Positions 4,991 through 10,866 of a DNA stretch of 23,609 nucleotides are shown in pieces (position 1 is the stretch's first letter; each line of letters begins with the position of its first letter). The notes under the pieces are model-generated. The model worked only from the letters and a program-made list of their open reading frames with translations. It did not search any database and was not told the origin of the DNA. The stretch is from a virus, in the IMG/VR virus record IMGVR_UViG_3300034418_000308, positions 1 to 23,609 of that record; one strand, 5' to 3'. The translations under genes were made by a program, and so were the position numbers.

Positions 4991-5834
4991 TTTCGTTGTT
5001 TTTATATTAACGAACGGCAGACCAAATAACGTGCATACGGCAAGAAGTTTGCGTAATCACGGTTATACTGGCAAGATAATATTAGTTGTTGATGACGAGG
5101 ATAAAAGCGCACAAGAGTATTTAGATAAATTCGAAGATGTTGAGATTTTCAGCAAGAAGGAAATCTCTAAAGAGTTTGATGAAGCCGACAATTTCGATGA
5201 CCGTAGGGCTATTGTTTATGCAAGAAATGCTTGTTTTAAAATAGCTGAAAAGCTGGGAATTAAATACTTTGTTCAAATGGATGACGACTACACTCGTTTT
5301 GAATATCGATTATACACTAAAGAAAGACAGAAGCCTTCTTTTATTGCAAATTTAGATTCTGTATTTGCTGCTTTGCTAAACTTTTATAAGTGTAGTAATT
5401 TCTCAACTATTTCAATGGCTCAAGGCGGAGACTTTATCGGAGGCAAAAATAATAGAATGGCAAAGCGACCGACCTTGTTTCGAAAGTGTATGAACTCTTT
5501 TATATGCTCAACAGATAGACCGTTTAAATTTGTTGGAAGAATAAATGAAGACGTTAATACATACGTAAATAAGCAGAGTATTGGCTTGTTGATGGGTACT
5601 GTACCGTTCGTATCTTTAGTTCAGAACCAAACTCAATCAAATAAGGGCGGTATGACTGAGTTATACTTAGACAGCGGAACTTACGTTAAATCTTTTTACT
5701 CTGTAATTTTCAGTCCGTCAAGTGTTTACATCAAACCAATGGGCGATAAGCATCTAAGGTTACACCATCACGTTAAATGGGACAATGCAGTGCCGAAATT
5801 CATTGCTGAAAAACACAAGAAAACAGTGAGTTAA
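4983..5834 (+). CDS. TAGT-like DNA-base glycosyltransferase
   Basis: A 283-residue protein from ATG 4983; the frame is open a little upstream. The N-terminus FVVFILTNGRPNNVHTARSL, then GKIILVVDDEDKSAQEYLDK, YARNACFKIAEKLGIKYF (79-96) and QMDDDYTRFEYR with the acidic triad D100-D102 fit the GT-A-like glycosyltransferases described as TET-associated glycosyltransferases (TAGT). These are predicted to add sugars to hydroxylated pyrimidines in phage DNA. DxD would bind the metal and nucleotide sugar. No TET/JBP oxygenase or hydroxymethylase is in the window, so the acceptor is unknown. Base composition is AT-rich (18 G+C of 60 at 5221-5280 against 28 of 60 at 5881-5940). Overlap with the ParB gene suggests they are co-translated. 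Confidence 0.65.
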   Translation: MNDFVVFILTNGRPNNVHTARSLRNHGYTGKIILVVDDEDKSAQEYLDKFEDVEIFSKKEISKEFDEADNFDDRRAIVYARNACFKIAEKLGIKYFVQMDDDYTRFEYRLYTKERQKPSFIANLDSVFAALLNFYKCSNFSTISMAQGGDFIGGKNNRMAKRPTLFRKCMNSFICSTDRPFKFVGRINEDVNTYVNKQSIGLLMGTVPFVSLVQNQTQSNKGGMTELYLDSGTYVKSFYSVIFSPSSVYIKPMGDKHLRLHHHVKWDNAVPKFIAEKHKKTVS

Positions 5835-5836
5835 CA

Positions 5837-6229
5837 ATGGCGAAAGAAGACAACCTAAAACCCTTCAAGAAAGGACAGAGCGGCAACCCGAAAGGCAGAC
5901 CGAAGAAAGTCGAGACGATTCTAAAAGAACATTTCCTTGATGAGCATAACGTCAAGCTATCAAAGGGGCAAGTTCAGGACATCATAAAGAATGTACTCGG
6001 CAAGTCAAGAAGCGAGTTAGTGGAGCTGGCAAAGAACGACCAGCTACCGTTCTGGATTGCGTTGATAGCCAAGAAAGCGCAAAGGGACTACGAGAAGGGT
6101 TCGATTCATATTCTCGATGTGTTATTCGATAGGGTCTACGGCAAGCCTAAAGAAGAGGTAGAGCAGACCGTGAACGGTGGCAAGCCTGACAAGGTGGAGA
6201 TAGTAATACACAGACCTGAGAAGAAATGA
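5837..6229 (+). CDS. terS: Terminase small subunit (DUF5681-type)
   Basis: A 130-residue protein beginning with the hallmark FKKGQSGNPKGRPKKVETIL (residues 9-28), the DUF5681 signature seen in many small terminases and DNA-packaging proteins. The rest is helical (VQDIIKNVLGKSRSELVELA), including WIALIAKKAQRDYEKGSIHI and VLFDRVYGKPKEEVEQTVNG, as in DNA-recognition subunits that form rings and mark the packaging start. It lies just upstream of the large terminase and two bases after the glycosyltransferase, where the composition returns to the level of the core phage genes. Confidence 0.85.
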   Translation: MAKEDNLKPFKKGQSGNPKGRPKKVETILKEHFLDEHNVKLSKGQVQDIIKNVLGKSRSELVELAKNDQLPFWIALIAKKAQRDYEKGSIHILDVLFDRVYGKPKEEVEQTVNGGKPDKVEIVIHRPEKK

Positions 6230-6390
6230 CAGAGTGCCCAATATGCCATAAAGTAGGCTTCCATAAGATGAGCTGCTCAACGCAAAAGGTAACTGTATTG
6301 CTTTCTAAATCGCGAATCGCGAATCGCAAATTGAAGTACGGAAAAGGTGAAGCACCTAAAGTGAAACGAAGTAAAGACGTAGAACCTTAG
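6226..6390 (+). CDS. 54-residue zinc-knuckle microprotein
   Basis: ATG 6226 overlaps the small terminase stop as ATGA and opens a 54-codon frame to TAG at 6388-6390. It begins MTECPICHKVGFHKMSCST, with CPxCxxxxxHxxxC spacing that could bind one zinc ion, and continues with a basic tail (KSRIANRKLKYGKGEAPKVK). Position between the terminase subunits and the basic, zinc-knuckle character suggest a small nucleic-acid-binding packaging accessory, but this is inference. The gene also contains the tandem ATCGCGA repeats. Confidence 0.5.
   Translation: MTECPICHKVGFHKMSCSTQKVTVLLSKSRIANRKLKYGKGEAPKVKRSKDVEP
6309..6329 (+). repeat. Tandem 7-base repeat ATCGCGA between terminase genes
   Basis: ATCGCGA at 6309-6315 and 6316-6322 is followed by the one-mismatch copy ATCGCAA at 6323-6329. 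Each exact unit contains the palindrome TCGCGA. Short tandem sites in or beside small terminase genes are often the packaging (pac or cos) recognition site. No experimental evidence is visible here. Confidence 0.4.
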
Positions 6391-6429
6391 ACTGACGAAA
6401 CCGACCAAAAAGTCAACCAATAACCTTAC

Positions 6430-7614
6430 GTGAAGATTGAAGGAACTGGCGTATTTGATGACCTGTGGCAAGCCCTTAATGATAAATCCGTTCGGGGAAT
6501 TGTGCTTGAGGGTGGAAGCCGTAGTTCCAAGACGTGGAGCATCTGCCAAGCCATCTACCTTACGGGACTTCAAGAACCGAAGAGAATTGCAATTGCGAGG
6601 TTTAGGCGTACGTGGATTAAGCCGACCGTACTCGATACGTTCAAGAAAGTACTGCAAGGGCTTGAGGTATGGGAGGACGAGGCGTTTAACAAGACCGATT
6701 TAATCTACTCCGCTCACGGGTCTACATTTGAGTTCTACGGGCTTGACGATTCGCAGAAGCTACACGGTATTGAAACCGATTACTTTTGGCTGAATGAGGC
6801 GATTGAAACAAGCAAGGATGACTTCGACCAACTGGAGCAGAGATGCAAAGGGAAATGGATTCTTGACTACAACCCTTCCACCGATGAGCACTGGATTTAC
6901 GACAACGTTCTTAAACGGGACGATGTTGTTTTAATTCATTCCACGATGCTGGACAACACCTTCTTAGACCAGCACATCCGCGACAAGATTAACAGCTACG
7001 AGCCGACACCTTTCAATGTATCACGAGGCACGGCAGATGAGTACAAGTGGAAGGTCTACGGACTTGGGCAAAGGTCAAGAAGAGAAGGCGCGATTTACGA
7101 GAACTGGCAAGAAACCAAAGAGTTTCCTTCCGGGTACAAGTGGAAAGCATACGGGCTGGATTTCGGGTTTACCAACGACCCGACTGCATTGGTGGAGGTG
7201 CTCTATCAAGAAGGCAAACTGTGGGTTCGTGAGGTGCTTTACGAAACGGGGTTAACGAACGCGGACATAGCCCGAAAGTGTGGGCTACAAAGGTCAGACG
7301 AAATCATAGCCGACTCAGCAGAGCCAAAGAGCATCGAGGAAATCCGAAGGGCTGGATTCAGAATCCGACCAGTTGCCAAAGGTCAGGACTCGGTAAGGTC
7401 AGGAATCGACAAGCTGAAATCTGTACAGATAATGGTACATCAAGACAGCGTTAACATCATTCGCGAGTTGAGGAACTACGCATGGAAACGGGACTACAAA
7501 ACCAACGCAGTAACCAACTTGCCTGAGGATGACAATAATCATGCGCTTGATGCGCTGAGGTACGTGGCAATGGAGAAGCTGAAGGCAAACGCTGGGAAGT
7601 ATACGATACGATAA
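6430..7614 (+). CDS. terL: Terminase large subunit (PBSX-type)
   Basis: A 394-residue packaging motor that pumps DNA into the prohead through the portal and cuts concatemers. The ATPase domain has Walker A GGSRSSKT (28-35) and a Walker B-like ETDYFWLNEA (115-124, catalytic Glu123), with a later coupling-type segment DYNPSTDEHW. The RNase H-like nuclease domain has YGLDFGFTNDPTALVEV (D244), IIADSAEPKSIEEIRRAG (D295) and NNHALDALRYVA (D374), as in the PBSX/Terminase_3 family. Length is normal. The start is a GTG at 6430; no in-frame ATG fits before Walker A. It is 39 bases after the zinc-knuckle gene, with no terminator or clear promoter between. Confidence 0.95.
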   Translation: MKIEGTGVFDDLWQALNDKSVRGIVLEGGSRSSKTWSICQAIYLTGLQEPKRIAIARFRRTWIKPTVLDTFKKVLQGLEVWEDEAFNKTDLIYSAHGSTFEFYGLDDSQKLHGIETDYFWLNEAIETSKDDFDQLEQRCKGKWILDYNPSTDEHWIYDNVLKRDDVVLIHSTMLDNTFLDQHIRDKINSYEPTPFNVSRGTADEYKWKVYGLGQRSRREGAIYENWQETKEFPSGYKWKAYGLDFGFTNDPTALVEVLYQEGKLWVREVLYETGLTNADIARKCGLQRSDEIIADSAEPKSIEEIRRAGFRIRPVAKGQDSVRSGIDKLKSVQIMVHQDSVNIIRELRNYAWKRDYKTNAVTNLPEDDNNHALDALRYVAMEKLKANAGKYTIR

Positions 7615-7633
7615 ATATTTTTTTCTCAAAATG

Positions 7634-7664
7634 TTGTGAGTATTCAAAAGAGTTGTATATTTAC
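7634..7664 (+). promoter_or_regulatory. Host-type Bacteroidetes promoter of the moron gene
   Basis: TTG at 7634-7636 is separated by 19 bases from TATATTTA at 7656-7663, close to the canonical Bacteroidetes TTG-N17-23-TAnnTTTG. It lacks the TGGCAC element of the other promoters in this window. The A-rich leader with AAACAAACAAACAAACAG runs to the ATG at 7693. Confidence 0.6.
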
Positions 7665-7692
7665 ACTCAGAAACAAACAAACAAACAGAACC

Positions 7693-7902
7693 ATGACAAC
7701 TTCATCAGACTTAAAAGAAGGACAACAAGTAAAACTTAACGCTGCTATTCTTGACGAACCTATTTTTGGAAAAGTAGTTTTTCAAGACAATCAAGTAACC
7801 GTTAAATTTATAAACTGGAGAAACGAAATATCCACAATAGAGCAAAATCCAACAGACAACTCTAACGAACTTGATTGGTACAACATTGAAATAATTGGTT
7901 AA
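7693..7902 (+). CDS. 69-residue moron protein of unknown function
   Basis: The frame is open from GTG 7636, but that codon lies inside the promoter, so I take ATG 7693 after the A-rich leader. The product (MTTSSDLKEGQQVKLNAAIL at the start) alternates polar and hydrophobic residues with LDEPIFGKVVFQDNQVTVKF and a WRNEI segment, suggesting a small beta-barrel of the KOW/SH3-like type. The gene is AT-rich (19 G+C of 60 at 7801-7860). It has its own host-type promoter and a strong terminator and sits between terminase and the tail operon. That is the definition of a moron, usually expressed independently, often in a lysogen. Function unknown. Confidence 0.7.
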   Translation: MTTSSDLKEGQQVKLNAAILDEPIFGKVVFQDNQVTVKFINWRNEISTIEQNPTDNSNELDWYNIEIIG

Positions 7903-7922
7903 GAAACAAAGACTCAAATAAG

Positions 7923-7949
7923 AGCCTCCAATTAGGGGGCTTTTTTTTT
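7923..7949 (+). terminator. Intrinsic terminator after moron gene
   Basis: AGCCTCC (7923-7929) pairs with GGGGGCT (7935-7941), seven pairs with one G-T, across loop AATTA, followed by a run of nine T (7941-7949). It ends the moron transcript and also shields the downstream tail promoter from readthrough. Confidence 0.9.
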
Positions 7950-7953
7950 GCTC

Positions 7954-7981
7954 AGACACAGATTCGTAAATTCGCTATTTA
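7954..7981 (+). promoter_or_regulatory. Promoter of tail module (weaker TGGCAC-class copy)
   Basis: AGACAC at 7954-7959 matches TGGCAC at four of six bases. TAAATTCG at 7967-7974 matches TAnnTTTG with one mismatch, and GCTATTTA ends at 7981. Spacing is identical to the 1532, 16563 and 18840 sites. It lies between a terminator and the first gene of the tail operon (ATG 7990), so the mRNA leader would be very short. Confidence 0.6.
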
Positions 7982-7989
7982 TTACTGAG

Positions 7990-8331
7990 ATGCTTGAAAG
8001 ACTAAATAAGATATGGCGAATGCAGGAGGCGTACACGGATTACCCCAAAGCCGCGAGCGAGAACGCCAAAGCCGCTCTGAGATGGGCGGAGAAGAACGGA
8101 TGGGGTGGTTGCGGAACTTCTGTTGGAAAAGCAAGGGCTAACCAACTCGCAAAGCGTGAGCCTATCAGTTTAGAAACCATTGAGCGAATGGCTGCATTCA
8201 TTAGGCACAAGCGGAACTCTAAAAGGAAACTGGGAGAAGGTTGCGGTCGTTTGATGTGGCTTGCATGGGGCGGAGACGCTGGGGTCAATTGGGCAATCAG
8301 AAAAATAAAGCAGATAAAGAATGAAGATTGA
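7990..8331 (+). CDS. Small phage protein with RANQLAxxExIS / WxxWGGDxG domain
   Basis: A 113-residue protein; ATG 7990 was chosen because it follows the promoter, though the frame is open back to 7948. It contains VGKARANQLAKREPISLETI (about 51-70), MAAFIRHKRNSKRKLGEGCG and RLMWLAWGGDAGVNWAIRKI. I recognise this pattern as a small domain recurring in phage and prophage head or head-maturation proteins, often fused to proteases or portal-related proteins; its exact function is not established. Here it is free-standing at the head of the tail operon. It overlaps the chaperone gene by 11 bases. Confidence 0.75.
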   Translation: MLERLNKIWRMQEAYTDYPKAASENAKAALRWAEKNGWGGCGTSVGKARANQLAKREPISLETIERMAAFIRHKRNSKRKLGEGCGRLMWLAWGGDAGVNWAIRKIKQIKNED

Positions 8332-8941
8332 ACTACCTAATAGCTGGGCTGGTGTAACTGTTGAGCAGTTCCAAGCACTTCAGCGAATCCTCGCAGAAAA
8401 AGGAGACGAGTACCCGACAAACGTGGCTATCATTTCGATAATGTCAGGCGTTCCAGTTGACGAGATTGAAACTTACTCACTAAAGACATACGCCAAGTGT
8501 ATGCAGACGCTTTCTTTCCTTACCGAGCAACTCGTAGGACAAGTACAGAAGGCGGTTGAATTTGGAGGCGTTAGATACGATGTTATTACAGACGTTTATA
8601 ACTTGAACGGAGGGCAGTACATTACATTGATGCACTTGATGAAAGACCCCGATAAAGTGATAGACCAGCTCCACGAGGTTATGGCGGTGTTTCTTATTCC
8701 CAAAAAGAAAACTTGGTATGGCTGGAAAAAAGGTAAGTATGACCCTGAGAAACACAAGGAAATATCGGAGGCAATGCTTCAAGCACCAATGACAATCGTG
8801 CAACCGTTGTCGGCTTTTTTTTTAACCAGTTATCTCAAGTCCGCCAAACATATACTGGAATCTTCGGTGAAGAAAGCGGAGAAAATCAAGAGACAAGCGG
8901 AAAGAAGGTTGAAACGTTTGAATCGAAATATGGCTGGCTGA
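8321..8941 (+). CDS. Tail assembly chaperone, unshifted product (gpG-like)
   Basis: A 206-residue protein that would bind the tape measure and tail tube subunits during assembly. It begins MKIELPNSWAGVTVEQFQAL, contains FLTEQLVGQVQKAVEFGGVR and a WYGWKKGKYDPEK segment, and ends in a basic helix with KSAKHILESSVKKAEKIKRQ. The call rests on position before the structural tail genes and tape measure, the fold-like resemblance to Bacteroidetes phage chaperones, and above all the frameshift site near the end. Nine T at 8815-8823 create the heptamer T TTT TTA in the correct frame, giving a second, longer product. Confidence 0.7.
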   Translation: MKIELPNSWAGVTVEQFQALQRILAEKGDEYPTNVAIISIMSGVPVDEIETYSLKTYAKCMQTLSFLTEQLVGQVQKAVEFGGVRYDVITDVYNLNGGQYITLMHLMKDPDKVIDQLHEVMAVFLIPKKKTWYGWKKGKYDPEKHKEISEAMLQAPMTIVQPLSAFFLTSYLKSAKHILESSVKKAEKIKRQAERRLKRLNRNMAG

Positions 8942-9090
8942 ACGTGGTTAACAACCTATCAAATAACGATGCGACCAAGTGGGGTTACTTCTTTGCTCTA
9001 CCATTGCGGGAGTTCCTCAACCTTATCTCCTTCCAAAAGGCGAAACAGAACCACGAGTACCACCAAATGAAACAGAATGGCGTTCGATAA
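8321..9090 (+). CDS. Tail assembly chaperone, -1 frameshift product (gpGT-like)
   Basis: Slippage by -1 at T TTT TTA (8818-8824, codons TTT and TTA in frame 0) lets translation continue in the -1 frame to TAA at 9088-9090. It replaces the basic tail with about 88 residues, giving a fusion of about 256. The new part reads like real protein: YTGIFGEESGENQETSGKKV, FESKYGWLNVVNNLSNN and ATKWGYFFALPLREFLNLIS, ending QKAKQNHEYHQMKQNGVR. It has the KxGWxxxxxxLxxxD and LxxFLNxLxFxKxK pattern of tail chaperone C-terminal parts. It lacks its own plausible start codon at the right place and overlaps the next gene's ATG at 9077. Confidence 0.75.
8815..8824 (+). promoter_or_regulatory. Programmed -1 ribosomal frameshift site T TTT TTA
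   Basis: A nine-T run followed by A, inside codons GCT TTT TTT TTA of the chaperone. The heptamer X XXY YYZ is satisfied in frame 0 by T TTT TTA, the same heptamer used by the HIV-1 gag-pol site. A small hairpin TCTTC-GGT-GAAGA lies at 8861-8873, which may be too far to be the main stimulator. Confidence 0.8.
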
Positions 9091-9577
9091 GTTAATAGAT
9101 GCTCTGAATGAGTTTCGGGGCGAGTACGTCCGAGAGTTGACCAATTCGTTAACCGAGAAGAATCTTATCGCTTCGGGTAATCTTGGGGATTCCATCAAGC
9201 TGAACGTACAGCCAAAGGTCAAATTATTCGGTCAGATATACCGTATGCAGATACGAATGGCGGAATATGGGGAGAATGTGGACAAAGGTAGAAAACCAGG
9301 CAAAGGTCTGCCCGTTGGTGTTCTTGAAGGGTGGTTGAAATACCCGAACGTTCTTCAGAAGGTAACGGGTCAGGACAAGCAATTGAAAGACTACGAGCGA
9401 AAGTCTTTGGCGTTCGTCATCAACAGAAGCATCAAGCGCAAAGGGATCAAGCCGAAGAACTGGATTCAACCAGCATTCGACAAGGTAACGCCTAAAATCG
9501 CGGGAGTGGTTGAGGCGGCACTTGCAGAGGACATAGAAATCACATTTGAAGAAATCAAGAAACTAATCGAAAGCTAA
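9077..9577 (+). CDS. Neck / tail completion protein (HK97 gp10-like)
   Basis: A 166-residue protein with an N-terminal helix (FDKLIDALNEFRGEYVRELT), SGNLGDSIKLNVQPKVKLFG, then IRMAEYGENVDKGRKPGKGL (about 59-78) and SLAFVINRSIKRKGIKPKNW (about 115-134). The YGxxVDxGRKPGKG-P and IxRKGIKPxxWI patterns are typical of HK97 gp10-like neck or tail-completion proteins, which join tail to capsid. The start overlaps the frameshifted chaperone tail and the stop overlaps the next ATG. Confidence 0.75.
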   Translation: MAFDKLIDALNEFRGEYVRELTNSLTEKNLIASGNLGDSIKLNVQPKVKLFGQIYRMQIRMAEYGENVDKGRKPGKGLPVGVLEGWLKYPNVLQKVTGQDKQLKDYERKSLAFVINRSIKRKGIKPKNWIQPAFDKVTPKIAGVVEAALAEDIEITFEEIKKLIES

Positions 9578-10866
9578 TGGCTATCTTCTTAACACAGAAC
9601 GGAGAACCTGAACAGTTTGCCCTTGCGTACAATGACAACGCCTACGTTATCAAGACAACGAACTACACGCCAACGGTTCGGTTCAGGGTCGCGATGCTTC
9701 CAACGGATTACCCTATTTCTCCAGCCATTGGACAGGTCAGGGTGTATCCTACTCGGTCAAACGATGGGCAATACTTCGACCGTGCTTTCTTCGACCCTTC
9801 GAGATTCTTGCAAAGCTACGTTAGCGGAATTGTAAACATAAGAGGCGCGAACCATAACGGGTTCTACGTTTCTAATCAGATGCACAAGGAATACTATCTT
9901 GTCATTCAAGAGGAAGAAAAAAACGCGTCTGGCTTTTATCAATCGGGGGACCTATTCATCTCGAAAGTGAAGAGCGTATGGAACGGGGTTCGTAACGAGA
10001 TTGAATGGCTGGACTTCGACTATACCGACTACATCATAAACAACACACCAAGCACTACAAAGAAGTTCCTTACTGATTCTCCAAGAACAATCAGAATAGA
10101 CACCGACCAGTCTTACCATCTGTACTTCATAGCGAATGAACGGTTCGGGGCGTATCAGTACAACATCAAAGCCTACTCAGGGTATAACGCAACGGGAACG
10201 CTTTTAGCCGATGGCATCATTTCCAATAACATAGCGGTTGCCGATTCGTGGGACAAGATTTACTTCAGAATACCAGTAGGAACTTACGACATCGGGAACA
10301 TCGACCCAGCACTTTACACCGATTCGCTACTTGGGTCTACACCTTCAACGGCTCTCAATGGTGCGGCATCCTACACGATTCATTTAGAGGACAACACCAA
10401 CGCGCAGACGAGCGAAAGGTTCACCTTCAACGTGAATCAAACCTGTTCAAAGTACAACGAGGTTCGGGTGCATTGGCTTAATCGTTTGGGTGGCTACGAT
10501 GCGTTTAATTTCTATATGAAGTCAGTCCACACGACCGACATCAAAAAGGACAAATACGACCAGCAGCATCACGACTGGACGGGCAACGCCTACACCTACG
10601 ACAAGAAGAATAGAGGCACGACAGACTACAACGTGGTACTAAACAAGAAGGTTACAATCAACACCGACTACCTTACAGAGGACGAAAGCACTTGGCTTGA
10701 AGATTTAGCAACATCTCCGAGCGTCTACATTGAGGAGAATAACGAGTTGATTGCGGTTAATCTTGACCCTCGCAGAATCCAACGCAAGACAAGTCTGAAC
10801 GACAAGCTTATGCAGTACACTTTCGAACTGAATTACTCCATTAAAAACAGACGACAACGTGGTTGA
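9577..10866 (+). CDS. Beta-rich virion structural (tail) protein
   Basis: A 429-residue protein without signal peptide or membrane segment. The first 170 residues (AIFLTQNGEPEQFALAYNDN, then VRFRVAMLPTDYPISPAI, FDPSRFLQSYVSG) are rich in beta-forming residues. The later part contains TCSKYNEVRVHWLNRLGGYD and a C-terminal block ending YTFELNYSIKNRRQRG. Position between the neck protein and the tail hub and the closely coupled overlaps suggest a tail-tip or distal-tail component. Similar proteins in Bacteroidetes phages are annotated only as structural. I cannot name the exact role. Confidence 0.65.
   Translation: MAIFLTQNGEPEQFALAYNDNAYVIKTTNYTPTVRFRVAMLPTDYPISPAIGQVRVYPTRSNDGQYFDRAFFDPSRFLQSYVSGIVNIRGANHNGFYVSNQMHKEYYLVIQEEEKNASGFYQSGDLFISKVKSVWNGVRNEIEWLDFDYTDYIINNTPSTTKKFLTDSPRTIRIDTDQSYHLYFIANERFGAYQYNIKAYSGYNATGTLLADGIISNNIAVADSWDKIYFRIPVGTYDIGNIDPALYTDSLLGSTPSTALNGAASYTIHLEDNTNAQTSERFTFNVNQTCSKYNEVRVHWLNRLGGYDAFNFYMKSVHTTDIKKDKYDQQHHDWTGNAYTYDKKNRGTTDYNVVLNKKVTINTDYLTEDESTWLEDLATSPSVYIEENNELIAVNLDPRRIQRKTSLNDKLMQYTFELNYSIKNRRQRG

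Noticed and set aside
6277-6657. 126-codon ORF on the minus strand across the terminase junction
   Set aside because: It is antisense to the zinc-knuckle gene and the TerL Walker A region, with low-complexity translation and no supporting start context.
7636-7692. GTG start at 7636 for the moron protein
   Set aside because: It falls inside the promoter, upstream of the expected transcription start; ATG 7693 after the A-rich leader is the better start.
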